The translations under genes were made by a program, and so were the position numbers. The notes under the pieces were generated by a model. The model was given only the letters and a program-made list of their open reading frames with translations. It was not told the DNA's origin and ran no database searches. 64,000 bases of DNA from the NCBI RefSeq assembly GCF_030813715.1, contig NZ_JAUSUZ010000001.1, positions 1,178,001-1,242,000 on the forward strand, given 5' to 3'. Positions 8,634 through 16,415 of the stretch are shown piece by piece; the first letter of the stretch is position 1; each line of letters starts with the position of its first letter. Source of the stretch: Catenuloplanes indicus (lineage in GTDB: Bacteria; Actinomycetota; Actinomycetes; Mycobacteriales; Micromonosporaceae).

Positions 8634-9368
8634 CTACAACTGCGGGCTCAGTTCCGCAGCCACCCCGTAGTGGTCGGACAGGTAAGCAGAGCGGCCCTCC
8701 GCCAGCGGCACCTCGTCCTGGAACACCGGGTCGGCACGGCCACGCAAGCCCCGGCCCAGTACATGGTCGAACGCCGGCGGCGACGGCCACCGCGCGGTGG
8801 GCCGGCAGGTGGGCCGCGGGTCACCGGCCAGCACGTCGCGCAATCCCGTCGCGTCCAGGAAGTCGCGCAGCGCCGGCTTCCCCCGCGGCACGTTCAGGTC
8901 GCCGGTCACGATCACCGGCCGGTCCGGCCCGGCCTCGGCGGCCAGCCAGGACGCGAGCCGGTCCAGCTCCGCCCGCTGCACCGCGATGTAGCGGTTCCCG
9001 CCGGACCAGTCGCCGTCACGGTTCGCCGACAGGTGCGTGTTGACCACCAGCACGCCGTCGATCGTCGCCGCCTGGAACCCCTTCCGCATCAGCCACTCCG
9101 GCCGCGCCGGGCCGGTCCTCGGGTACGGCACGAACCGCGGCGCGGTGATCGGCCGCCGGGACAGCAGCACCAGACCGCCCCGCAGCAGCACCGGCCCGGT
9201 GTGGAACCGGTGCGGGAAACCGCGGCGCAGCAGGCGTACGTGCCCGCGGTACATGACCTCCTGCAGGCAGACCACGTCGTAACCGGACGGTTCCAGCAGT
9301 GCGCCGAGCGCGGTCAGCCGCGCGGTCACGTCGCCGGTGAACAGCGTGTTGAACGTCAGCAGTCTCAT
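8634..9368 (-). CDS. Endonuclease/exonuclease/phosphatase (EEP) family hydrolase
   Basis: 244 residues with the EEP/DNase I-fold metal-binding and catalytic motifs in order: TFNTLF (Asn), CLQEV (Glu), NTHL (His), TGDLNVP (Asp-x-Asn) and SDHYGV (Asp-His). ATG 9368 overlaps the stop of the upstream membrane-protein gene (ATGA), so this start is preferred over the TTG at 9386. No signal peptide is seen. Members hydrolyse nucleic acids, phospholipids or sphingomyelin, and the substrate cannot be read from the sequence. The coupling to a polytopic membrane protein hints at a lipid-related role (inference). Confidence 0.85.
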   Translation of the reverse strand: MRLLTFNTLFTGDVTARLTALGALLEPSGYDVVCLQEVMYRGHVRLLRRGFPHRFHTGPVLLRGGLVLLSRRPITAPRFVPYPRTGPARPEWLMRKGFQAATIDGVLVVNTHLSANRDGDWSGGNRYIAVQRAELDRLASWLAAEAGPDRPVIVTGDLNVPRGKPALRDFLDATGLRDVLAGDPRPTCRPTARWPSPPAFDHVLGRGLRGRADPVFQDEVPLAEGRSAYLSDHYGVAAELSPQL

Positions 9369-10384
9369 GATCGAATCCGACGACAACCACCTTCCGCACG
9401 AACGCGGTTACCGGCAAGGAGCGCGACCGGCCAGATGACCAGCACAAGCGGGATGATCAGCAGGTACTCGACCATCGGGATGCGGGTGACCTCGTGGATC
9501 TCGCCGAGGCCGCGCCACGAGTAGACCGCGATCGCGGCCACGGCATACCCGGCGAAGATCCACCAGCGGGTACGGGAACCCAGTCCCAGGCCGTGCATCT
9601 GGGTGATGACGAAGACGGCGAGGAAGCCGAACAGGAACATCGGCCACGCGCCGCCGGGGCCCGAGTTCATCACCGCGACCAGCGTGCCGTGCACCGCGAC
9701 CAGCAGTTCCAGGCTGACCGTCCACCAGCGGTTCGCGTGCGCGGTGGTGAAGATCAGGCTGCTCTGGAGCAACAGCAGGAACACGTAGAAGAAGCCGATC
9801 AGGTGGCCGCCGGTGACCTCCATCGGGTGGTACCAGAACGTATAGATCACCGCCCAGCTGAACAGGTAGCCGTGGTACCGGCGGGCGAAGTCGACCACGG
9901 TGGCCGGGATCGGGGCACGCCGGCCGGCGGCCAGCCCGCGCCGGCGGTTCTCCATCAACAACACCACGACCAGCAGGAGTACGACCGAGCCCTGCGAACT
10001 GAAGATCGACACGTCCTGGGCGAGCCCGTCGTAGAACACGTGCGTCTGCGCCAGGTGCAGCGCGACGAAACCGAGGTTCACCGCGAGCGCGACCACGTTG
10101 ACCCGGGTGAGTCCGCGACTGTACCGGCGCACCCGGGTCTGCGCCCACCAGATCAGTCCCCAGGAGACGAGCTGGTGCGTGGCGTAGCCGAGCCAGGCGG
10201 ACAGCCGGGTCCACGCGGTCGGCTCCGGCAGCTGCCAGTAGTACCAGCTCGCGCCCGCGTCCGGCAGGAACGCGATCGGGCGCAGACCCTGGCCGGCCAG
10301 CCAGACCAGCCCGGTCAGCAGCGCCACCGCCGGGACGCCGATCAGCAGGGCGCGCTCACTTCGTACCGCGGAGTCGTTGACCAC
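9365..10384 (-). CDS. Polytopic integral membrane protein, function unknown
   Basis: 339 residues with about nine to ten hydrophobic helices (LLIGVPAVALLTGLVWLAG, VVLLLVVVLLM, LIGFFYVFLLLLQSSLIF, YLLIIPLVLVIWPVALLAG). Conserved-looking polar patches are HLAQTHVFYDGLAQD and YTFWYHPMEVTGGHL. No family recognised. Start is GTG 10384. The gene is coupled by a 4-bp overlap to the EEP hydrolase. Divergent from the molybdenum oxidoreductase operon, 62 bp away. Confidence 0.7.
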   Translation of the reverse strand: MVNDSAVRSERALLIGVPAVALLTGLVWLAGQGLRPIAFLPDAGASWYYWQLPEPTAWTRLSAWLGYATHQLVSWGLIWWAQTRVRRYSRGLTRVNVVALAVNLGFVALHLAQTHVFYDGLAQDVSIFSSQGSVVLLLVVVLLMENRRRGLAAGRRAPIPATVVDFARRYHGYLFSWAVIYTFWYHPMEVTGGHLIGFFYVFLLLLQSSLIFTTAHANRWWTVSLELLVAVHGTLVAVMNSGPGGAWPMFLFGFLAVFVITQMHGLGLGSRTRWWIFAGYAVAAIAVYSWRGLGEIHEVTRIPMVEYLLIIPLVLVIWPVALLAGNRVRAEGGCRRIRS

Positions 10385-10446
10385 GGAAGGGAGTATGCCG
10401 GATATTCAGTAAGCTGAACAATGGACGCTGTTCGATGGGAGCCATG

Positions 10447-10914
10447 ATGGGCCGGTACCGGTTGCGGGTCAACGGCAGACGCAGAACCGTGGACGTCCCC
10501 GGCGACACGCCGCTGCTCTGGGCGCTGCGCGACGAGCTGGGCGTCACCGGCCCGCGCTACGGCTGCGGCGTCGGCGCGTGCGGCGCGTGCACGTCACTGA
10601 TCGACGGCGCCGCGGCCCGGCCGTGCGTGCGCACGGTCGCCGACTCGCAGGACGCCGCGATCACCACGATCGAAGGGCTGTCCGACCGCGGCGACCACCC
10701 GGTGCAGCGCGCCTGGCTGGAGCTGGACGTCGCGCAGTGCGGCTACTGCCAGCCCGGCCAGATCATGACGGTGGTCGCGCTGCTGGCGAGCGTGCCGGAC
10801 CCGACCGACGCCCAGGTGGACGCCGCGCTGCGGGACAACGTCTGCCGCTGCGGGACGTACCCGCGCATCCGGGCGGCCGTGCGCCGCGCCGCCGAGCTGG
10901 CCCGGGAGGCGTGA
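10447..10914 (+). CDS. (2Fe-2S) small subunit of a molybdopterin oxidoreductase
   Basis: 155 residues of the xanthine-oxidase-family electron-transfer subunit. The N-terminal plant-type 2Fe-2S cluster ligands are Cys40, Cys45, Cys48 and Cys60 (GCGVGACGAC...C). The C-terminal all-helical 2Fe-2S domain has Cys98, Cys101, Cys133 and Cys135 (QCGYCQPGQ, NVCRCGTYPRI). ATG 10447 is chosen because GGGAG sits 5 nt upstream. The stop overlaps the start of the large subunit (TGATG). Together they form an IorA/IorB-type aldehyde or isoquinoline oxidoreductase-like enzyme; no FAD subunit is encoded here. Confidence 0.93.
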   Translation: MGRYRLRVNGRRRTVDVPGDTPLLWALRDELGVTGPRYGCGVGACGACTSLIDGAAARPCVRTVADSQDAAITTIEGLSDRGDHPVQRAWLELDVAQCGYCQPGQIMTVVALLASVPDPTDAQVDAALRDNVCRCGTYPRIRAAVRRAAELAREA

Positions 10915-13037
10915 TGGTCACCCGCCGTACGCTGCTCGGCGCCGCCTTGATCGTCGCCGTTCCGCTCCCCGGCGCTACGCTGCGACCCTCGGTGTTCGTG
11001 CGCGTCGACCCGGACGGGCGCATCGTGGCGACCGTGCCCAAACCCGACACCGGCCAGGGGGTACGGACCATGGCCGCGATCCTGGTCGCGGAGGAGCTCG
11101 CGGTCGAGGTCGCGGACGTGACGCTGGAGCAGGCGCCCGGCGACACCGCCACCTACGGCCCGCAGGGGGTGGCGAACTCGTTCTCCAGCCGCCAGCTCAC
11201 CGAACCGCTGCGCACCGCGTCCGCGACCGCCCGCTGCCTGCTCGTCGCGGCCGCCGCCGCGCGCTGGCGGGTCCCGGCCGGCTCCTGCACCGCGGCCCGC
11301 GGCCGAGTCACCCACCCGCGCCGCGGCGCCCTCCCCTACCGCGCGCTGGTCGCGGACGCGGCCGCACTGGACCCGGCCACGGTCCCGGTCACGCTCACAC
11401 CGCCGTCCGCGTGGCGGCTGATCGGCCGCACCGACGCCGGCCGCGCCGACGCCCGCGAGATCGTCACCGGCCGGGCCCGCTACGGCGCCGAGTCCGCCCC
11501 GGCCGGCCGCCTGGTCGCTGTCGTGGCCCGGCCACCGTGGATCGGCGCGGTCGTGTCCACCGTGGACGACACGGCCGCGCGGGCGGTCGACGGCGTGGTC
11601 ACCGTGGTCCGGCTGACCGCGCCGGGCGACGGGCAGGGCGGCGTCGCGGTCGTGGCCCGATCCACCACGGCAGCCCTGCGCGGCCGCGAGGCACTGCGGG
11701 TCACCTGGACCGGCGGCACCCCGGACGCGGACAGCCGCACCTGGCTGGCGGATCTGGAGGCGGCACTCCCACCCGCGCCCCCTGCGGCGGCCTCGACGCC
11801 GCAGGGAGTTTCCGCCGCGACGGAGGCGGAGTCGGCGGCGGCGCAGGCAGGTCCCGCCGCGCAGGCAGGTCCCGCCGCGCAGGCAGGTCCCGCCGCCGCG
11901 CAGGTGGGTGTCGCGGCGGCGGAGCGGGTGTACCGGTTGCCGTTGCTGGCGCACGCGCCGATGGAGCCGATGAACGCGACCGCACACGTCACCGCGGAAC
12001 GGCTGCGGGTATGGGCGCCGATCCAGGATCCCGGTTCGCTGCGCACTCAGCTGGCCCGGCAGTTCGGGCTCGCCGAGGCGGCCGTCGAGGTGACGCCGAC
12101 GCTGGCCGGTGGCGCGTTCGGGCGGCGGATCGAGCCGGACGCCACGCTGGAGGCGATCGCCTGCTCGCGCGCCGCCGGAGCGCCGGTGACCGTGCGGTGG
12201 ACCCGGGACGACGACACGCGGCACGACTCGTACCGGCCGATGTCCGTGCACCGGCTGACCGCCGAGCTGGATGCGGACGGCGTGCCCATCTCCCGTACAC
12301 ATGCGGTCGTGACCTGGCCGTTGACCGTTCTGCCGGTCTTCGGCAACCCGGCGATCGTGAAGGCGAGCGGCGACCACTTCCCCTACGCGGTGCCCGGCGA
12401 GGTCACGGTGACGCTGCGGCCGGCGCCGCTGCGGACCGGATTCTGGCGCGCGGTGTACGCGGGGCAGTTCGGCTACGCGGAGGAGTGTTTCCTGAGCGAG
12501 ATCGCCCGCCGCGGCGGCCACGACCAGGTCGCGCTGCGCCGGCGGCTGCTGCCGGCGGACTCACGGCTGCGCCGGGTGCTGGACGCGGCCGCGGACCGGG
12601 ACGGCTGGACCGGCGGCCCGGGTCGCGGCGCCGCCTGCCACCTCGACTACGGTTCCGCGATCGCGGTGCTGGTCACCGCGGATCCGGCCACCCGCCGGGT
12701 ACGACGGGTGACCGCGGCCGTCGACGTGGGCATCCCGATCCACCCGTCCGGCGTACGCGCACAGGTCGAGGGCGGCATCCTGGACGCGCTCTCCACCGTC
12801 CTCGGCGCGCAGATCACCGTGCGTGACGGCGCGGTGGTGCAGTCGTCGTTCCGGGACTACGCGTGGGCGCGGATCGGCGACTGCCCGGAGATCGACGTGG
12901 TGCTGGTGCCGTCCGAGGCGCCGATCGGCGGCCTGGGCGAGCTGGCGTATCCACCGGCCGCGGCCGCGATCGCGTCCGCGCTGGCCGTCGACGGTGCACC
13001 GGTCACCGGCATGCCGTACGGGGTGGCGGTGGGCTGA
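10914..13037 (+). CDS. Molybdopterin-binding large subunit (IorB-like), Tat-type signal, expanded Ala-rich linker
   Basis: 707 residues from ATG 10914 (1-bp overlap with the small subunit, GGAGG nearby). The N-terminus has TRRTLLGAALIVAVPLPGA, a twin-arginine-like signal. Family segments include PKPDTGQGVRTMAA, LLAHAPMEPMNATAHV, LAGGAFGRR, GFWRAVYAGQFGYAEECF and the end GGLGELAYPPAAAAIASAL, corresponding to the conserved G-x-G-E-x-x-x-P-P segment that contains the catalytic Glu in this family. Around residues 298-337 there is an Ala/Gly/Gln-rich insertion encoded partly by three exact 18-bp repeats, not expected in the family core. Probably oxidises an aldehyde or N-heterocycle. Confidence 0.9.
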   Translation: MVTRRTLLGAALIVAVPLPGATLRPSVFVRVDPDGRIVATVPKPDTGQGVRTMAAILVAEELAVEVADVTLEQAPGDTATYGPQGVANSFSSRQLTEPLRTASATARCLLVAAAAARWRVPAGSCTAARGRVTHPRRGALPYRALVADAAALDPATVPVTLTPPSAWRLIGRTDAGRADAREIVTGRARYGAESAPAGRLVAVVARPPWIGAVVSTVDDTAARAVDGVVTVVRLTAPGDGQGGVAVVARSTTAALRGREALRVTWTGGTPDADSRTWLADLEAALPPAPPAAASTPQGVSAATEAESAAAQAGPAAQAGPAAQAGPAAAQVGVAAAERVYRLPLLAHAPMEPMNATAHVTAERLRVWAPIQDPGSLRTQLARQFGLAEAAVEVTPTLAGGAFGRRIEPDATLEAIACSRAAGAPVTVRWTRDDDTRHDSYRPMSVHRLTAELDADGVPISRTHAVVTWPLTVLPVFGNPAIVKASGDHFPYAVPGEVTVTLRPAPLRTGFWRAVYAGQFGYAEECFLSEIARRGGHDQVALRRRLLPADSRLRRVLDAAADRDGWTGGPGRGAACHLDYGSAIAVLVTADPATRRVRRVTAAVDVGIPIHPSGVRAQVEGGILDALSTVLGAQITVRDGAVVQSSFRDYAWARIGDCPEIDVVLVPSEAPIGGLGELAYPPAAAAIASALAVDGAPVTGMPYGVAVG
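11841..11894. repeat. Three perfect 18-bp tandem repeats inside the large-subunit gene
   Basis: The unit GCGCAGGCAGGTCCCGCC occurs three times without a mismatch and encodes repeated A-Q-A-G-P-A (residues 310-327). As 18 bp is a multiple of three, copy-number change would keep the frame and only lengthen the linker. Confidence 0.95.
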
Positions 13038-13043
13038 GGGCCT

Positions 13044-13763
13044 TCAGAGTTGCGCGGTCAGGTAGATCAGCACGAGCAGGGCGACGGCGGTCAGGCGGAT
13101 CATCCGGCCGGCCCGGCGGCGGGCCTCGAACGCGTGCCACCACGCGATCGAGGCCTCGGCGAGGGCGGCGGACCCCAGACGTACGGTCGAGTCCAGCACC
13201 GCCGCCCGGCGCAGCGCGACGCTGACCCGGCCGGACGGGGCGGGCCGGGCCCGGACCGGCTCGGCTCCGGTCGCGGTGGTCCCGAAGATCGCGAAGGTCT
13301 CGGCAGTTGCGCCGAGATGCGAGGTCACAGGCGTCCCGGCGCTTCCACCGGCCTCGGAGATCCCGCGGACCGCGGAGTTCCCACCGAACTCCGCGGTGCC
13401 GACCGGCTCAGCAAGAGCGCGGAACTCCGCGGTGCCGCCCGGCTCGGGAGCACCGCGGAGTTCGGCGGTGCCGGGCGTCTCCCAGACGACGAGGTCCATC
13501 GGGTAGATCTGCCGCTCGCGCCAGCGCCGGGCCTCGCGGCGCACGATCCGGTCGAGGTGCCGGTCGACGAGACCCGGCCGCCGCAGCAGCATCGCGGCCG
13601 CGCGCAGCGCCGACCACCGGCCGGCCAGGCCGGACAGCACCTCGGCGAGCACCTCCGCCCGCTCCAGCCCGAGTGCCGGAACCTCCCGCGCGACGCGCGC
13701 ACGCAGCTCCGGCAGCCGCCGGCCGACGAACGCCACGTAGTCGGCCGGCGCCTCCGCCGACAT
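13044..13763 (-). CDS. Hypothetical protein with a C-terminal membrane anchor and repeat-rich centre
   Basis: 239 residues. ATG 13763 is selected because GGAGG lies 7 nt upstream; the ATG at 13769 would sit too close. The first ~100 residues are helical and Arg-rich (RRLPELRARV, LRRPGLVDRHLDRIVRREARRWRERQ). The middle has imperfect repeats of the type G-T-A-E-(L/F)-R-x-x-x-E-P. The C-terminus ends in one hydrophobic segment, IRLTAVALLVLIYLTAQL, so it is probably tail-anchored. No family recognised. Divergent from the MarR gene. Confidence 0.6.
   Translation of the reverse strand: MSAEAPADYVAFVGRRLPELRARVAREVPALGLERAEVLAEVLSGLAGRWSALRAAAMLLRRPGLVDRHLDRIVRREARRWRERQIYPMDLVVWETPGTAELRGAPEPGGTAEFRALAEPVGTAEFGGNSAVRGISEAGGSAGTPVTSHLGATAETFAIFGTTATGAEPVRARPAPSGRVSVALRRAAVLDSTVRLGSAALAEASIAWWHAFEARRRAGRMIRLTAVALLVLIYLTAQL
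13370..13465. repeat. Cluster of GAACTCCGCGG motifs in both orientations
   Basis: The 24-bp units at 13386-13409 and 13422-13445 are near-identical direct repeats (GAACTCCGCGGTGCCG then A/C then CCGGCTC). The reverse complement of the core, CCGCGGAGTTC, lies on either side (ending at 13380 and starting near 13453). They fall inside the coding sequence and produce the repeated G-T-A-E segments. Confidence 0.8.
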
Positions 13764-13833
13764 CCACATTCCTCCATGGTTGCCCGGTCCGGCCGCCCGG
13801 TAAAGCGGCTCAGCCGCGTGAAAGGATGATCCG

Positions 13834-14256
13834 ATGCGCGCGGACGTCGACTCCTGGCCGACCGGCCGGCTGCTGTCCGTGGCCGCCCGCATGGTCGAGG
13901 CCCGCTTCGACGACTTCCTCGCCGGGCTCGGCCTGACCCACGCCGGCCTGATCACGCTGCACCACCTGGCCGACGGCCCGCTCCCGCAGCGCGAGCTGGC
14001 CCGCCGCTCCCGCGTCACCGACCAGACCATGAGCCGCACCATCGACCGCCTGGCCCGCACCGGCCACATCACCCGCAGCACCGACCCGGCCGACCGGCGC
14101 CGCACGGTCGCCGTGATCACCCCGCTCGGCACCCGGGCCCTCACCGCCGCCCGCGACGAGGAACGCCGCTCCGACCGGTTCTTCGGCGCCGTCGACGACT
14201 ACGACCACTTCCGCGACCAGCTCATCCGCCTGATCGAGTCCGCCGGCAACCGCTGA
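13834..14256 (+). CDS. MarR-family transcriptional regulator
   Basis: 140 residues with the winged-helix core: LTHAGLITLHHLADGPLPQRELARRSRVTDQTMSRTIDRLARTGHI, then a wing RSTDPADRRRTVAVITPLG. The DPxDRR signature of the wing is present. An AAAGGA-like ribosome site precedes ATG 13834. The target is unknown; the closest candidates are itself and the divergent membrane-anchored protein. The stop codon lies within a terminator hairpin shared with the next convergent gene. Confidence 0.9.
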   Translation: MRADVDSWPTGRLLSVAARMVEARFDDFLAGLGLTHAGLITLHHLADGPLPQRELARRSRVTDQTMSRTIDRLARTGHITRSTDPADRRRTVAVITPLGTRALTAARDEERRSDRFFGAVDDYDHFRDQLIRLIESAGNR

Positions 14257-14301
14257 GCCGCAACGACCGGCTCGCGGCCCGGCCGGTGGCGGAGGCTCAG
14301 C
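14252..14301. terminator. Inverted repeat carrying both convergent stop codons
   Basis: The arms GCTGAGCC (14252-14259) and GGCTCAGC (14294-14301) contain the MarR stop (TGA 14254-14256) and the ligase stop (TCA on the plus strand, 14297-14299). Between them is a second GC-rich pairing region (ACCGG/CCGGT). Probable bidirectional terminator. Confidence 0.6.
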
Positions 14302-15463
14302 CCATCACGGTGAGCCGGGCGACCATGTTGAGCACGTGCCGGAGGTCGCCGGTCGCTTGCAGCACGCGGCGCTGCCGGGCGGCGCCGGTGCCGACGCGCC
14401 GCAGCAGGGACAGCGCCGCGATCACCGACGGCAGGTCGCCGTGCCGGATCAGGGCCGGGGAGGCCGTGGCCAGCAGGTCGCCGACCAGGTGCCCAGCCGG
14501 GCGGGAGTGGCCCACGCGAAGGTCGAACAGCTCCGCGTCCAACCCGTCGCGCGCGGCCCGCCAGTGCGCGGCCGTGACCGTGCACTCGGGTACGTCCGGC
14601 GCGGGGATGCCGTCCCGTACGTCGTCGATGGCGGTGGCGACCAGCGCCCGCAGCAGCGCGGTGATCAGCACCGTGTCGCGCGCGGTGGCGCACACGTCAC
14701 CGACCCGGATCTCGACCGTGGGACAGCGTTCGGAGACCCGCGCGTACCAGTGGACCTTCGCGTCGCCGACGAGCACGCCGGAGTCCCGCAGCGCGTGGAC
14801 GGCCTCGTCGTACTCGGCGGCGGAGCCGAACACCGGCGTCGGCCCGAGGCTCGGCCATCGCTGGATCTGCACGCTGCGCCAGCTCGCGTGGCCGGTGTCC
14901 ACGCCGTCGAAGATCGGCGAGTTCGCGCTCATCGCCTGCAGCAGCGGCAGCCAGACCCGCAGGTGCGCGCAGACCTGCACGGCCAGTTCCCGGTCCGGTA
15001 CGCCGACGTGCACGTGCAGGCCGCAGAGTCCGTCCCGTTGCCCGGTCGGGACGTGCGGGCCCGGCGCACGCAGCGGCGTGGCGCCGATCGCGGTCAGCCG
15101 GGCGCCGGAGTCGCGAGCGGCCAGCGCCGCGATCCGCCGGTGCCGGTGCAGGTGGTAGGAGAGTTCCGGCAGCCGGGTGCAGACCGGGCTGACCATCTCG
15201 ATCATGCTGCGCCGGGACTCGGCGCGGCTGTGCTCCCGTACCGGGTGCGGCAGACCGGCGCGGACCCGGTCCGCGACCGGCATGTTCTCCCCGGTCTGCG
15301 GGTCGAGCAGCAGAAGTTCCTCTTCCACACCGATCGTCGGTACGACGGGGCCGGCGGCGAACCCCGGCCGAGTCCAGCGTCGCAGCGTCTCGACCACGAG
15401 CGTCCTCGCTTCGTCAGGACGCGCCGTGACCGGCGCGTCGGGCCGGACCGGGCTTCCCGCCAT
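14297..15463 (-). CDS. Carboxylate-amine ligase / glutamate-cysteine ligase type 2 (YbdK family)
   Basis: 388 residues from ATG 15463 (a GTG at 15547 would add 28 residues). The catalytic-fold motif TIGVEEELLLLDPQTGE is diagnostic of the GCS2 family. Others are SMIEMVSPVC, GLHVHVGVPDRE, LPLLQAMSANSPIFDGVDTG and TVEIRVGDVCATARDTVLI. Such enzymes have weak glutamate-cysteine ligase activity or make unknown gamma-amide bonds in actinomycetes. Actinobacteria lack glutathione, so a mycothiol or ergothioneine link should not be assumed. Length is normal. Confidence 0.88.
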   Translation of the reverse strand: MAGSPVRPDAPVTARPDEARTLVVETLRRWTRPGFAAGPVVPTIGVEEELLLLDPQTGENMPVADRVRAGLPHPVREHSRAESRRSMIEMVSPVCTRLPELSYHLHRHRRIAALAARDSGARLTAIGATPLRAPGPHVPTGQRDGLCGLHVHVGVPDRELAVQVCAHLRVWLPLLQAMSANSPIFDGVDTGHASWRSVQIQRWPSLGPTPVFGSAAEYDEAVHALRDSGVLVGDAKVHWYARVSERCPTVEIRVGDVCATARDTVLITALLRALVATAIDDVRDGIPAPDVPECTVTAAHWRAARDGLDAELFDLRVGHSRPAGHLVGDLLATASPALIRHGDLPSVIAALSLLRRVGTGAARQRRVLQATGDLRHVLNMVARLTVMG

Positions 15464-15564
15464 CCGGGGCGGTAAACGTCCGCGGGTGGCGATGATCGGG
15501 TGTGAAGCCGGGCCGGCGGGGAAGCCCGTGGTGTGACGGACAGGCACGCCGGGAGGGCGACGAC

Positions 15565-15954
15565 ATGACGACGCTGGTGCAGGAGACGTACGGGTTCAAC
15601 GCCCCGGCGGAGGTGGTGTTCGGCGTGCTCACCGACCCGGACAGGATGACCCGGTGGCTGCCGGTGGGCGTGACGGCCGAGCCCGTGCCCGGCGGCCGGG
15701 TGCGGGTGCGCAGCGGGCAGGACGAGACCGAGTACGACGTGGAGATCGACCCGGAGCGGATGGAGATGCGCTGCCGCACCGCGGACGACACCGGCCCGCA
15801 CGCCTCCGCCCGGGTCGGCGACGCCCCGGCCGGCGGCAGCGAGCTGCGCGCCGAGGTGACCGCGCCGGTCAGCGAGCAGCGGCTGCGCACGCTCCTCGAG
15901 GAGACCATGACCCACCTACGGCGCGACGTCAGCGACAACTTCACCGCCGGCTGA
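15565..15954 (+). CDS. SRPBCC (START-like) domain protein
   Basis: 129 residues from ATG 15565 with GGGAGGG upstream. The fold signature is ETYGFNAPAEVVFGVLTDPDRMTRWLPVGVTAEPVPGG followed by alternating strands and a final long helix (SEQRLRTLLEETMTHLRRDV). These small helix-grip proteins bind hydrophobic ligands or act as polyketide cyclase-like or stress proteins. No specific ligand can be inferred. Divergent from the YbdK-type ligase. Confidence 0.8.
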   Translation: MTTLVQETYGFNAPAEVVFGVLTDPDRMTRWLPVGVTAEPVPGGRVRVRSGQDETEYDVEIDPERMEMRCRTADDTGPHASARVGDAPAGGSELRAEVTAPVSEQRLRTLLEETMTHLRRDVSDNFTAG

Positions 15955-15961
15955 CCGCGGC

Positions 15962-15992
15962 CCGGCATCACGGTCCCGAGGCGTGATGCCGG
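15962..15992. terminator. Perfect 11-bp hairpin between convergent genes
   Basis: CCGGCATCACG (15962-15972) pairs with CGTGATGCCGG (15982-15992) around a 9-nt loop. It lies 7 bp after the SRPBCC stop and 9 bp before the stop of the minus-strand conflict operon, so it can terminate both. Confidence 0.75.
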
Positions 15993-16001
15993 CGGTGGCC
16001 G

Positions 16002-16388
16002 TCAGGCGGCGACCGGGTGGGTGCGGCTGCGTTCGGTGACCCAGAAGTGGGCGGCCTGGAGGACGGTCTTGATGGGCTGGATGTCGGTGCCGGCCGTGCG
16101 GATCGCGCGGGCCGGGACCAGCGGGCCGTCCTCGGTGTCGGTCATCTCGCGCAGCCAGTGTCGCAGGTGGGACAGCAGGTTCTCGGCGGCGAAGATGCGG
16201 ATCAGCTCGGTGCCGGCGGCGAGCCGGACGACCGTGCGGGCCGGGTCGGGCGCGGGGGCGCCGGCCCGCCAGGCGTCCAGCTCGGCGACCGTGTCGGCAC
16301 CGGCGAGGTAGGCGGTCAGCTCCTCCCCCAGCGCGGCCGCGCACCGGCCGGCGAGGACGGGCAGCTCGATCGTCGCGTGAAGGACCAT
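16002..16388 (-). CDS. 128-aa hypothetical protein, last gene of the caspase/SIR2 operon
   Basis: Starts 27 bp after the SIR2-like gene stop in the same direction, so it is likely co-transcribed. It is mostly helical with a conserved-looking centre (RLAAGTELIRIFAAENLLSHLRHWLREM) and C-terminus (DIQPIKTVLQAAHFWVTERS). No signal peptide or membrane helix. No family recognised. Its position at the end of a putative immunity operon makes an accessory or regulatory subunit possible, but that is inference from context. Confidence 0.65.
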   Translation of the reverse strand: MVLHATIELPVLAGRCAAALGEELTAYLAGADTVAELDAWRAGAPAPDPARTVVRLAAGTELIRIFAAENLLSHLRHWLREMTDTEDGPLVPARAIRTAGTDIQPIKTVLQAAHFWVTERSRTHPVAA

Positions 16389-16415
16389 GCCCCGAGCGTA
16401 CCCATCGATGCCCGC

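Noticed and set aside
10421-10447. Eight-codon ORF overlapping the 2Fe-2S subunit start
   Set aside because: Too short and no separate ribosome site; noted only as a possible coupling accident.
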